DNA of 64,000 nt from Strobilurus pachycystidiatus (GCA_019915135.1 JAHLMK010000004.1:1054001-1118000); one strand, 5' to 3'. Shown: positions 1 to 11,052, numbered from the stretch's first letter. The notes: generated by a model not told the origin, from the letters alone. Numbers and translations: made by a program.

Positions 1-626
1 CGTCCAACTACATTATCCGTCATGTCATCGCATCTCATTGTAACAGGCATATGGCGCCATGGGTGTGCCCCCATTGATACCTCCCAACGCCACACTTAAG
101 TTTGAGATGGAGTTGTTGAAGATAGATCGGGAAAAGTAGCCGCCACACGGCCACGGACGATCACTTTCCTTTTCTTTTGCTCTGGGTTGACGCGTCACTT
201 TCTTTTGTAAACTGCATGTACTTGTTCGCATATCTCATTCAATGTACCCCATACTATTTTGAGCGCGTAATAAGTCCGGGGTACCCATGTCTTCCGCTTA
301 TTGACGCGTCGCCACGCGTCACAATCGCGTCAATCGACTCACCCATTTGTCACCCATTGACCTGTTCCTATTGTATTACTGTTGAAACATTCGCGTTCGG
401 ATAGGCATGGAGCGCTCAGCCCCAAGCGATAATTAATCACTTGTTCATGTGGGCGTTACTCGGAATTATCACGATCAAATCGATACTGACCTTGTACTGA
501 CCGGACATCGACACTGAGTGCAGATACCCAGGGAATACAACTGGGGAATTTGGGGCCGGAGGTAGAAGATCTATCATAGAGCCTGAAGAAAACACTATGG
601 CGGTGGTAATCACATTCCGCAAAACC
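1..626. other. Left-edge intergenic stretch
   Basis: I see no supported gene here. The open frames are short, lack splice-consistent partners and show no family motif. The right part presumably holds the 3' untranslated region of the minus-strand H15-domain gene that ends at 627. Confidence 0.5.
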
Positions 627-2685
627 CTATGGAATGATAACTTCATCCATGTCATCGTCATCATCCTCTTCTTCCTCCTCCTCTTCCGCATCGACTTGCA
701 TAGCATCACTTTGTGGCGTAATGATGGGTGCTGACGGCGGCGCAACAAAAGTCGGCAGAGGTATTCGAGGCGGCGGGAACACAGCCGGCTGAAATGACGG
801 AGGTGGTGGCGTGACAACAGCGGGTTGAGGCTTCGGGGGTGGCGGTGCGACAACAGCCGGCTGAGGCTTCGGTTTCGACAGTGGCGTTGCGACAGCCGCC
901 GACTGAGGTTTCGGAGGCGGCGGCACGAAGGCAGCAAACCGGGTTCTCGGTGGTGGTGGCGCGACCGCCACTGGTTGATGTATTGGCGGGAGAACTGCCG
1001 TCCGCACAGTTGATTCCTCCGCTTCCCGTTCCTGCGCGTACTCCTGCAGTTGTGCCGCAAGCAGCGCCAGTTGCGCCTGTAGCTGTGCGCGTATCCCATC
1101 TTCGTACTCCTTGTCCGCCTGCTCCATATCCGCCTTTGCTTCCGGCTCCGGCGACGTGAGACTGAGCAGACCTTCACCAAAGTTGATCGTTTTGAGAATA
1201 TGCTGCGCGGCCTCGTAAGCATCCCCAATTTCGGCCGGGTTGACAGGATCTTCCGCTGGAGGCTCTGGAAGTGCAGGTGGTGGAGGTGGTACACCATACG
1301 GCGTGTGGATGCCGGAAGCAAAGTGTGTGACGAAGGGTGTTTTTGAGCTACGGTCGAGAGGCGCTCTGGTGAATGGAGAAGGACGTTGGTTGGTGCCGTT
1401 TGCTGAGGGTTGGAGAACGGTCGTTTGCGGTCGACGCGTTGGTTTACGCGTCGCAGACTGGTGGCAGAGCATGAGCATACTGTGGCGCCTCGAGAATTGG
1501 ATACTCACGTCTTTACTCGTGTAGCTCGGGTTGAGTCTGTATTTTCCATTGTCGCTCTTCTCAAACCGACCTTTCTTGTACGCCTTTTGCAGCGCCTGAC
1601 TCGCTGAAGGCCTGAAGTTGGACTGTACAGGGTAGTGGCTCTGCATCCATGCGTAGATGTCTTTTGGCGCGACGCCGTCTAGGTCGCCGGAGTCCTGCAG
1701 AGCCTCGACGATCATGTCCTCGTAGCTTGGAAGATCGTCGTCGCGGTTGTGGGCCATCGGGGGATCAGGTGCTGCCGCTGCCGACGGCGTAGTGGAGAAG
1801 GTGGGCGCGGTTGAGTAGGCGGGTGTGGTCGTATGGAAGGAGGTGGACGCGACGGGGGCGGCATGGTGGGGTATCGCGTAGGACATGTAAGGATGATGTT
1901 GCCAGACATGGGGGTAGTAGGAGGCGTGCGGATACGTCTGGTAGCCGTACGGTTGATGAGGGTAGCCAGCCACTGTAGGCGGTGGATGTATTGCCAAGGG
2001 TCCAGTTATTGCTCGTGGTATGGGTATAGGCGTCGGCATTGTCGGGATATGCATGATCGGCGCTGGCGTCGGTGTCGGTGTCGGCTTCGGTGCAGGCGCA
2101 GGCGCAGGCGTCGTTGCTTTTGGCGGCTCCGTGGGCGCTGGAGTCGATGCGGCCTGTGTTTCCTCTGACGACTCGGAGGATTTGTCCTTTTCCTTGTCTT
2201 TCTCTTTCTCCTTGTCCTCTAGCGGTTTCGGATCCGCGGTGGCTGTCGATGCCGCATCCTCCTCCTCTTCCTCTTCTTCATCCTCCTGCTTCTCCTTGTC
2301 GTCCTTGTCCTTGTCTTCCTTGTCCTTGTCCTTCTCTACCGTTTCCTTCAGTTTCGGTGAATCCTTTTTAGCCGCATCTTGAAATTTTTAGTCCTCATCG
2401 ATCCTTTCTTCGTCCACGGGCAACGGCTAACCTTGCGCAGGGGGCGCCTTTACGTGCTCTGGCCATACCCAGTTCTTGACGTATAGCGGGACGTGCAACT
2501 CGAACAGCAGGCATATCTCGATGACTTGCGGTGGTGGAAGGGTGGAAAGGTAGCGCCGCCTGGTATCGTACAGGGAGGCTAGATATGCATTTATTTCGTC
2601 AATCGCTCAACATATCGCAGCGCAACATACATTGAACGTGATGGAGGGAGGAGGCAAAGTGCGGATCCGAGGCGTTGGCCTGCAT
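627..2685 (-). CDS. Linker-histone H15 (winged-helix) domain protein
   Basis: Probably a nuclear DNA-binding or chromatin protein. Four exons close in frame: 2631..2685, 2432..2578, 1509..2377, 627..1457 (633 aa). The N-terminus carries a conserved-looking segment (SSLYDTRRRYLSTLPPPQ). A Lys/Glu/Asp-rich charged tract and a Pro/Thr/Ala-rich tract follow. A globular domain at about residues 284-353 (LPSYEDMIVEALQ ... FRPSASQALQKAYKKGRF) matches the H1/H5-type winged helix used in many basidiomycete nuclear proteins. The C-terminal half is proline-rich with repeated PPPPKPQPAVV-like units and ends in a long Glu/Asp run. At 633 aa it is far larger than a true histone H1, so it is better called an H15-domain protein. 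The 51-nt last intron is a multiple of three and hides inside a longer open frame; it was chosen for its clean GTGAGT...CAG ends. Start ATG is the first in frame of exon 1. Function is inferred from the domain only. Confidence 0.8.
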
Positions 2686-2848
2686 CGAGGAGATGTACAG
2701 TTTTTCAGAACAAGGTTCAGACCTCGGTCCGCGACGACAGATGTGCCGATCCGGCATCTACGCCACAGTTGGGCTGTGATTGCCACTTGTTTGAATTTCA
2801 GAATATCATGATTAGGCACTAAGTATACATATACGTATGTACAACGAG

Positions 2849-5227
2849 CTACTGCGCCACATTACGCTTGTGCTGCCGGAAGGCCGCCTCGTTTCTGCTT
2901 CGCTCATGCTGTAGCCTGCACATCACAGATGAATCACTCGCAGTGTGATACCCTCGCGCTGCACTCGTCTTCACCGCCTCCCTCAACATATGAGAAAACT
3001 TGACCGCTCCGACATTCTTACCCTGCGGGAACTTGACCCTGTCGAAGAAAGTCGGCCAATTCTTCGTAGCGTAGATGTCCTTGATCTCCCCTACCATTCG
3101 CTCCGGGATCTCCTTCTCCGCGAATCCATAATTATCATCCAAGCGCCCCATGTTTGCCGAGTACGTGTCAACAAACATCTGGAGGAAGGCGATCTGGAAC
3201 ATGATCAGAGAGAGACTCGTTTTAGACTGCTCAAAGGTCGTCTCGAGGCGGTAGTTGTTTTGTGTGTCCTCTTCCATGACTTCGAGATCAGGACGTCCCT
3301 TGAGGACCCAGCGAACGTTGCGCGTAATGACCTCTTCCAAGAAAACCCCGCTGAGCTGCTCCCACCGAAGACCGTCATTGTGCACCATTACCAACATGAC
3401 CATCACAAGGAACACGCCCATGTCGGGAACTTGGCTCTTCGTGCGGTTATTGACGTCCCTGATGAATGCGCGTACAATCTTCGAGGCATCCTGCAAGATG
3501 GCTGGGGCCGTCCGTGACAAACAGATGAGGAGGTGGAATAGGTGACAGTACGAGTATACGGCCTTCTCCGATGCGCAGAGGATAGCGTTATTCGAGATGT
3601 GTTGATTCCCCTCAACGACAGCATCGCAAGTCTTCGAGAGCCCAACAACGATATTGTTCATCAAGCGATAAACGACCGTAACGGCCGGGGCCGCCATGTC
3701 AGACAGCAAACTCGGCGCAATGGGAGCGGGAATGAAGGCATTGCGACCACCGCCACGACCGCGGTTGTTATTCCGCCGCCCACCTCGACCCCCACGCTGC
3801 TGCTGCTGCTGCAGAGAACTAACATCGGCATTGTGCATATCAACATAGATGCGGTGCAAGTATGTCCAAATCTTTTGCTGCGCAGCTTCAAAGTGCCCGC
3901 GATTGAACGCCAGCGGGAGAAAATAGCCAAACGGCCGCTTCTCGATACCACACCTCACGCCGAACTGGGAAAAGGCTTCCTCGCTCAGCCAGTCAAAGTC
4001 TGACGCTAACTGGCGAGATCGGCGGTCGAAAGAAACGCCGATGCCGAGTATGCATGCCTTCAGTGGGGTCCTGAGGAAGAAACATTGCAACTCGCGCTGC
4101 AGGAGCTCATGCGACGAGTCGACGACAGCCCGGAAACGAGGGTAGGCTTCAGAGAGCGTCAGGACGCTTTCTGAGGGAAGGAATGGGGCAAGCGCAAAGA
4201 ATATGTCGTCAGGTAGATTGTCGAGTGTCGAGGTCTGTGGCGGAATGAGGTAGGGTGAAGAGAGCGGGGCGGCTGCTTGTGGTCGCATCGCAGAAGAATT
4301 GTGAGGTAACACGTCCGATCCGTAAGGACATTTGGGGCAGCTAAATCCCGAGATGGACTGAAGTGTTCTTGTCCAACGAGGGTTGACATATTCTAGGCGA
4401 TGAATTCGTTGGGTTCTAATGATAGTGTTCTTGGTTTTGTGAGAGCGAAGGAACTTATACGTGTTCTTGAAATTGCGCATTTGGATCTCCTTCGAACCAT
4501 TGTTCTGATATTGGAGAGCAAGATCAGCCTCGAACTCAGAAAGTCGATTATAGTAAATGTCGTGAGGGTATCGCTCGAGGTCCGTGAGGTATTGCTGGAG
4601 GTCCACCTCCATGACATAGGCAACCTCAATGTGATCACCGATGTCGAAACAATAACCGTAATCTTGCTCAATCTGAACAGAAATCAGTCTCGATGCGTCA
4701 AGTATGCAAAACATAAGTACTCACTTTGATGCTGGTAAAGAAAGTCAGGAATTGAAGAAACAGCCCGCGAAGGGATAACGCCGGAGTATAGCTGTATTCA
4801 TGTTCAGACTAGAGCCACAAATATTGTTCACGTCAAATACGCACCCTCCTGTGTAACCGTGCTCAGCATCTATCTCTTCCTTCTTCTTCAGCAGATCACA
4901 GCAGATATATCCCGTGAACAAGTTTGGGTGTTCAATCTTGCTAGTTGCTTGGATACTTGGAGGGTCGGCGGGCTAAATTGGCATCCTACATTAGCAAGTC
5001 GTCTCTTGCGACACGAAGAGATGGCTCACCCAACTGTCCGGTATTTCGACCTCGAAGTGAAGAGCCAAGCCTTTCCAAGGCCCAGTTGGTGGCGTCAAGA
5101 CGAGGCAAAAGCGGCGGATGTTAGCGTCGTCAATGAAGACGGCCACGCCCGGGTAGGGGGAGTCATACAGCTCAGCGAGGTCGCGGTGGAGACGCGTGAG
5201 CAGCTTGTGGGATTGATGTCCTGACAT
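2849..5227 (-). CDS. E2-like (UBC) domain fused to F-box-like domain
   Basis: Likely a ubiquitin-pathway protein. Exons 5030..5227, 4845..4972, 4725..4791 and 2849..4672 close in frame (738 aa); introns are 57, 53 and 52 nt. Residues 1 to about 131 read as a ubiquitin-conjugating fold: a PDSWPADPPSI segment, then HPN followed by GYICCDLL, where E2 enzymes have their HPN motif and catalytic Cys, then a helix ending FLTFFTSIK. A CPKCPYG motif near residue 243 may bind metal. An F-box-like stretch (LDNLPDDIFFALAPFLPS) lies near residues 281-300, and an RGG/RG tract (RRGGRGGRR) follows at about 430. Catalytic activity is inference: the Cys is present, but the rest of the E2 core was not aligned. 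The start is the first ATG of exon 1, about 100 bp below a TATA-like box. It is divergent from the duplicated gene at 5716. Confidence 0.8.
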
Positions 5228-5715
5228 CGTGGTTGGTGTGAGAAAGGTGGGTCGAAAGTGACCGGGGTTTTTGAGGCGCGTTTGTGTGGCTTTTGTAGAA
5301 CAACAACTCCCGGTTCCGGGCGCTCGATCTTTATATATTGAGTCAAGGATTGCCAGCCACAGCCTCCGGCCTCAGGGCTCAGGGCTCAAGCCTTGTCATC
5401 GTCGTTGATGGGTCGCTGCAAATGAATCAGGACGGAGCCGTTTAGCATTCTTCAAAGCTAGGGGGCTACGACAAAGATGACGGCAAGGCAGACAGGCAAG
5501 GCAGACCAGCGCGACGTATGGTGGTGGTGCAGAAGGAAGGACGGTCCTGGTGAGTGAGCGCCCCGCGCAGTGCCAGTCTGAGTTGGCATCGCCTTTCCGG
5601 CATCACTGCCCGATCCTCCCATCACGTGAAAACAACATGACCGCCTCTGACTCTGAGTCTGTGTTGAAGTCACGGTTCAAGTTGTTCTCTTATTGCTACC
5701 ACCGCCAGGTCTACG
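5228..5715. promoter_or_regulatory. Divergent intergenic promoter region
   Basis: Shared upstream region of the minus-strand E2/F-box gene and the plus-strand duplicated gene. It holds a TATA-like box (5329..5340, minus sense) and an ATCACGTGA element at 5621..5629. The same core recurs upstream of the second gene copy. No gene was seen. Confidence 0.4.
5329..5340 (-). promoter_or_regulatory. TATA-like box of the E2/F-box gene
   Basis: AATATATAAAG in minus sense, about 105 bp upstream of the ATG at 5227. Assigned by sequence and position only. Confidence 0.35.
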
Positions 5716-7147
5716 ATGGGCAGACGCTCCGCAGAACCAATCGCGCTCTGTCAGATATCCACTCTACCCGGCAATACTCCCCCTCTCCAAGAGTTTGACT
5801 TCATAGAAGACATTGAAGCAGTGCGTCACTTCGCAATCACTTCGCGCCACTCATCACACTAACAGAACCCAACAAAACTTTTCAGAATGTTGATAGCCTG
5901 GAATTTCATCTCGGCTTATATCGTGGTGATATTGACCAGTATCGCGGTACCGAGGCAATGACCACCAAGGGTAAGCTAATGCATTGAAATACAGATAGTA
6001 AAGACTGAAATGAGATTCCTAGTGCCTGAGGACATGATCAAACTATTTCGCAGAGGCGTCTGGGCTATTCTACCGTCGAAAGATACTATAGCGACTATGC
6101 GCGACATTTATTCGGGGAACCGTGAGGTCCCAACCAAAGAAAGGACCCTCTTCATAACGGTTCGCGAGATGTAGTGCTCTAGTCTCGAGTCTAATTTGAT
6201 AACAGGTTCTTCCTCTGAAAGAATACACATACAGGTTTCTACCTGTCCGCGGATCCGGGGAACGGCCACCTATCTATGTTTCCGGCAAGCGTCACAACTA
6301 CCCATACACCAATATCCCCCCAATTCGGTCATCCATTCATCCCTGCTTTGTGATTCCCACTCTATGTCTCTATGATGCCTTGTCTTCTGACTCCAAGCTC
6401 AATGCGGTGGCTCAAGACCCAGAACTTGACCGCCTGCTGTTCGAGGTTGACGGCATCATACAACTGCCCATCTACAGGTCCTTCATGTTCGGTACATGGC
6501 TCGACCATCCTCATCGCGCGCGTGTCGTCACTTGCGCTGATCCTGGCACCAAGAAACCGCGCGAAAGGACCCCCGATCCAACGGATGTTGAATCCACTCC
6601 CGAGCGTGATCTGGAAGACCCTCGCATCTTGCATGTTCGTCGGAAGATGCTGGAGTTCATGAAGGAGAACAACGTGCGGCTGAAGGATGGCACTAAGGGA
6701 AGGGACTTTGATATTGTCGAAGAGTTGCCTGGTGAGAGGAAGAGAGGACGGGAGGCCACCGATGTAGATGATCCCGCGGAGCCTCGCTCCAAGCGTCGGT
6801 CGAGCAACCGGGCGGATCGGACAAGTACCTCCAAGGGGAGAAAGCCGCAGTCTTCACCTTCTCATGCCATACCTGCCACATCCACCCGCACTCGTCGTTT
6901 GCCATTGGGTTCCGGGTCGTTGCCAGTGACCTCGGCCCCAGAAGTCTCTCCACCCATACCTGACGCACCGGGAACAGGCTCGCGTAGATCCTCTCGCGGA
7001 AAGAAATCCGCTACGCACGACAATGCCTCACCGCCTTCTGAATTGTCGCTGGCTTCAGTCTCGCACCTGGACTCCTCACCTGATCATGCCTCAGCAGGAC
7101 CTCGTAGATCGCCTCGTGAGAGGAAACCTGTTAGCTACAAATCATGA
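5716..7147 (+). CDS. Unknown protein, duplicated copy 1
   Basis: Family not recognised. Exons 5716..5820, 5886..5970, 6023..6159 and 6206..7147 close in frame (422 aa). All four introns/exon junctions match copy 2 at 9592 in position and phase. The N-terminal two thirds (start MGRRSAEPIALCQISTLPG; later RPPIYVSGKRHNYPYTNIPP and GIIQLPIYRSFMFGTW) look folded. The tail is low-complexity and basic, with KR-rich nuclear-localisation-like clusters (ERKRGRE, RSKRRSS) and repeated RRSSRGKK / RRSPRERKP motifs, suggesting a nuclear protein. The copy carries no stop or frameshift. It lies 3.9 kb from copy 2 in the same orientation with an HNH-type gene between on the other strand. A weak resemblance of its SSIHPCFV segment to the HNPIFAIV-like segment of that neighbour is only suggestive. 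Confidence 0.75.
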
Positions 7148-7628
7148 CTTCTTTTCATTTGATCACTATCCGATTGTTGTTGCTATACACTGTACATTAT
7201 GCATCTCGTTCAATATGCTGTGGACTCGGACGCGAATGGAATGCTGATTATCCATGTGTGCCCGCGCCACTGGCCATCTAACTTTAACGCACTCGTGACC
7301 TGAATCAAATCAAGGAATCGGTAAGCTGCAAGTAAGAATCTATCGAGTTTCATTGGAGGGCCCCGTGGTCTGAAGAAGCGGTATAGGTGTGCGTATGTGA
7401 GTGTATGACGTTGGAAGCAGTGACAGAGAGCAGTAAAGGTGAGGACACGGAGCAGGATGATGATGATGATGATGGGGGAAGAGTGTAGGATGAAGACTCT
7501 CATGGTCGGTTGTAGCAAGCACAAGGTGGTGGATACAAAACCTCAGTAAGTTCGCAATTTGTCTTTGATTTGAGAATGAATACCGTATCTCACATTATAA
7601 GCTAGTAAAAATCTAGTCATACCAATCA
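7148..7628. other. Convergent intergenic region with GAT microsatellite
   Basis: Lies between the 3' ends of copy 1 (plus) and the HNH-type gene (minus). A short (GAT)n run lies at 7455..7473. No gene is supported; the histidine-rich minus frame is simply the microsatellite read in another frame. Confidence 0.5.
7455..7473. repeat. (GAT)n microsatellite
   Basis: Six consecutive GAT units in the 3' intergenic region; a simple repeat with no coding role apparent. Confidence 0.8.
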
Positions 7629-9106
7629 TTACCGTCTACCAGTCTTTTTCCTCGGCGCCTTCTGCCTCTTTGGCAGAGGCTGATCGTTGTCATTGTCATC
7701 AGCTTTGCGCTTCCCTTTGACATTCATTGACCGGGTTGAGCGACGCGGTACTACGACTTCTGTCGCCACTGCATCACGAACTTGTTCATCATCGTCGGAT
7801 TCGTCGATGACATCCTCCCTCTCCTTTCCCTTCCCTTTACGCTGCGCATGCTGCTTGTGTGGGTTTGAGGGCCCCGGCTCACTGAAAGAGAGAGCTCTGC
7901 GGAAGCGCGAAGGCTCAGATTGCGGCGGAGGAGTAGTCAAGTCATCGTGGGTTGGAGAATACTGGTCCTTTGGACGATCCTCCTCGGTCCGCGTAACAGA
8001 GAGATCGGAGTTGTGTCTTCGACGTGTAGGCGATTCGAAGATCGTGTCTTCAGCAGACCCGCGATCCATTCCGAGGTCTGCAGGACCGCGCTGTTTGAAC
8101 TCTTCTGGCGGATCTTGAACCAATAGATCGCATATACGATGCACAAGTTGCACACTTTTGCACTCGTCGGGGGTCCAGAAAGGAAGTGTGTTTATGCCAA
8201 GCTCTTTCAACTTCTTCCTGAGGTTGACTATGGCGAATATGGGATTGACGTGGAGTTTCACTCTCCCAATGTCATGGAATGGTTGCTTTGAGAGTCGGGT
8301 TTGTGGCTCGCGGTTCCGACCTCGTTGAGGGGTGACCTGTCGTGGGATCGAGTGTGTAGAGGGCATGGTGAGGTTGAGAAGTTTGTAATGCCATACATCG
8401 ACACCCTCGTCAGGCTTGAACGCATCAGCCTATATAATATGTGAGCTTCGCATAAGAGATGAATATGTGGCTCACCTTGAGATAAAACACGCGTTTGTCA
8501 ATATTCACCTCCCTATTCTTTGTGATGAAGTCGAGTATCAGCTGGAGACACTCTTTGTAGGGTATCCATGCAAATCCACGGTGGTCGTATATCAGATGAT
8601 ATGTTCCAGTTACTGGTCAAGAAAGAATCAGTAACAATCCACATATCAACCGGTCTTGGACTGACTGCGGAAGAAATTGTAACGCGTCTCAAGACTCATC
8701 TTGCCAGGCTTCCAAAATCCCAGAAAATACTCCAGGCAGATCATCTGAGATAGAAGAAAAGGATGAGTCAAACGACCACGAGCAAAGAGGGACTTACAAG
8801 TCGCGGGTTCTTATAACTGTCGCTGCGGTCCATAGCGTGCGCGGCTTGTGTCATTGAACAAAAGCAGGCCTCGCCGGTGAGAACACACGTTTTCGATGGT
8901 CCCGACAGCGTCTCCAAACGAAGATACAGCGACCTAGTGTCTCTGAGATCTTTCGCTGTGACGCGCCTGCTGGGTGTTGGCTTCACGTTCTCGACACCAG
9001 GAAAATAGGTTCCATCTGTCAGATCATTGTTCCCAAAGGTGGATTGGAGGGACGGGTGACTGCGCAGCGAGACCTGAGCGGGTATGGCGTTGGGGACTGA
9101 AGACAT
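7629..9106 (-). CDS. HNH-type nuclease-domain-like protein
   Basis: Resembles the abundant Agaricomycete proteins annotated as HNH nuclease domain proteins. Exons 8798..9106, 8666..8744, 8476..8612 and 7629..8429 close in frame (441 aa). Exon 1 contains CVLTGEACFCSMTQAAHAM, fitting the C-x-TG ... AAH signature of that family. Exons 2-3 give the expected TRYNFF and HLIYDHRGFAWIPYKE segments, corresponding to the N...FD..GFaWvP part. The C-terminal 190 residues are Ser/Arg/Lys-rich with basic clusters (KGKRKADDN, PLPKRQKAPRKKTGRR), like the tails of the flanking duplicated proteins. Intron 2 was set as 8613..8665 (53 nt, GTCAGT donor) rather than a 38-nt alternative, because it restores the family motif. 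A TATA-like box sits about 35 bp upstream. Nuclease activity is not shown; the second His/Asn residues are not obvious. Confidence 0.65.
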
Positions 9107-9137
9107 GATTGTGCTCTCCCCCAGTCTTCCATCTTGC

Positions 9138-9146
9138 ATATATAGA
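9138..9146 (-). promoter_or_regulatory. TATA-like box of the HNH-type gene
   Basis: CTATATATG in minus sense, about 35 bp upstream of the ATG at 9106, just inside the start of the tandem promoter repeat. Confidence 0.35.
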
Positions 9147-9157
9147 GACGAGCTCAG

Positions 9158-9442
9158 TGGTTCATTGTTTTCAGAGGACATCCAGACCCGGTAAGTGCTT
9201 ATGCGCATTGATCACGGACCCTTGTCGATCCACAGGGAAGCTACCCGCAAAGTCGTAGGCAAAGTACATCATCAGGACTCGGAGATCAGCACAACCAATC
9301 AGAGACGGGCGAGTGGTTCATTCTTGAACAAAGGACAGCCAAACCCGGTAAGCTATGTGCATTGATCACGGATCCTTGTCAGAACACAGGGTAGGGTACC
9401 TGGTCAAAGTACATGATCCAGACTCGGAGATTCAGCGCAACG
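9158..9442. repeat. Two diverged tandem copies of about 130-145 bp
   Basis: Unit 1 is about 9158..9300 and unit 2 about 9314..9442. Both open with TGGTTCATT, continue through a shared ACCCGGTAAG and GCATTGATCACGGA, then CCTTGTC, ACAGGG, CAAAGTACAT and GACTCGGAGAT in the same order. Spacing shrinks from 156 to 145 bp along the unit, so unit 2 has small deletions. The pair fills the intergenic region between the HNH-type gene and copy 2 of the duplicated gene. Confidence 0.85.
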
Positions 9443-9519
9443 AGCAGAAGCCTAGATGCCCGAAACATTCGACAAGCTTGGAGTGGTGGCGCTAGACTAA
9501 GAAAGAACTCGGCCTGATT

Positions 9520-9535
9520 GCTATCACGTGATAGC
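9520..9535. promoter_or_regulatory. 16-bp perfect palindrome with CACGTG core
   Basis: GCTATCACGTGATAGC, 57 bp upstream of the ATG of copy 2. CACGTG is the E-box core bound by bHLH factors. Copy 1 keeps ATCACGTGA at 5621..5629, about 90 bp upstream of its own ATG, so the core may be a conserved control site. Function is inference. Confidence 0.4.
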
Positions 9536-9591
9536 CAAACATCAACCCCGATAAAGTTGACATTGCTCTATCACTTACCACCACGTCCACG

Positions 9592-11052
9592 ATGGGCAGA
9601 CGTTCCGCAGAACCAATTGCGCTCTCTCAGATATCCACTCTGCCCGGCAATGTTTCCCCTCTCCAAGAGTTTGATTTCATACGAGACATTGAAGCAGTGC
9701 GTCAATTCGCGCCACTCATTACACCGACAGAGCCCAACAAGACTTTTCAGAATGTTGATAGCCTGGAATTTCATCTTGGCTTATATCGTGGTGATATTGA
9801 CCAGTATCGTGGTACCGAGGCAATGACCACCAAGGGTAAGCCAGTGGATTGAAATACACCTAGTAAAGACTGAAATGAGATCGCTAGTGCCTGAGGACAT
9901 GATCAAACTGCTTCGCAGAGGCGTCTGGGCTCTTCTACCGTCAAAAGATACTATAGCGACTATGCGCGACATTTATTCGGGGAACCGTGAGGTCCCAATC
10001 AAAGAAAGGACCCTCTTCACAACGGTTCGTGAGATGCAGATTCTGCTCAAGGCTTGAGTCTGATTTGATAACAGGTTCTTCCTCTGAAAGAATACATATA
10101 CAAGTTTCTACCTGTCAGCGGATCCGGGGAGCGGCCACCTATCTATGTTTCCGGCAAGCGTCACAACTACCCATACACCAATATTCCCCCAATTCGGTCA
10201 TCCATTCATCCCTGCTTTGTGACTCCCACTCTATGTCTCTATGATGCCATGTCTTCCGACTCTAAGCTCAACGCGGTGGCTCAAGACCCAGAACTTGACC
10301 GTCTGTTGTTCGAGGTTGACGGCATCATACAACTGCCCATCTACAGGTCCTTCATGTTCGGTACATGGCTTGACCATCCCAATCGCGCGCTGGCCGTCAC
10401 TTGCGCTGATCCTGGCACTAGGAGAACGCGCCAAATATCGCCCGAACTAACGGATTGGGAATCCACCCCAGAGCCTGATCTGGAAGATTCAGAATTCACC
10501 GTACCAGCGACCCCAGAGCGTGATCTGGAGGACCCTCGCCTCTTGTACTATCGTCGGAAAAGGCTGGAGTTCATGAAGGAGAACAACTTACGGCTGAAGG
10601 ATGGCACTAAGGGAAGGGACTTTGACATTGTCGAAGAGTTGCCCGGTGAGAGGAAGAGAAGACGGGAGGCCACCGATGGAGATGATTCCGCGGAGCCACG
10701 CTCTAAGCGTCGGTCGAGCAACCGGACGGATCGGACCAGTACCTCTAAGGGGAGCAAACCGAAGTCTTCACCTTCTCAAGCCATACCTGCCACATCCCCT
10801 CGCACTCGTCGCTCGCCATCGGGTTCCGGGTCGTCGTTCTCGGCGCCAGAAGTCTCTCCGCCCATACCTGACGCACCGGCAACAAGCTCGCGTAGATCCT
10901 CTCGCAGAAAGAAATCTGCCACGCCTGACAGTGGCTCACCGCCTTCTGAACTGTCGCTGGCTTCAGGCTCGAGTCCGGATTCCTCACCTGATCCTGCCTC
11001 TGCAGGACCTCGTAGATCGCCTCGTGAAAGGAAACCTGTTAGCTACAAATGA
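9592..11052 (+). CDS. Unknown protein, duplicated copy 2
   Basis: Second copy of the gene at 5716. Exons 9592..9696, 9751..9835, 9888..10024 and 10075..11052 close in frame (434 aa). Exon lengths of the first three exons equal those of copy 1 exactly (105, 85, 137 nt). The folded part is nearly the same residue for residue. The main change lies in the acidic linker: an internal 45-bp duplication (units at 10465 and 10510) repeats TPEPDLED as TPERDLED. The tail again has basic clusters (ERKRRRE, RSKRRSS) and ends SPRERKPVSYK. No stop or frameshift is seen, and nucleotide changes are frequent at third positions, so both copies look maintained. It ends convergently with the adaptin-binding gene, 195 bp away. 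Confidence 0.75.

Noticed and set aside
437..1321. Arg/Ser-rich minus-strand open frame
   Set aside because: It overlaps the H15-domain gene on the same strand in another frame; composition is that of a frame-shifted proline-rich tract.
8613..8650. 38-nt intron in the HNH-type gene
   Set aside because: A 53-nt intron with a GTCAGT donor (8613..8665) keeps phase and gives the better family motif.
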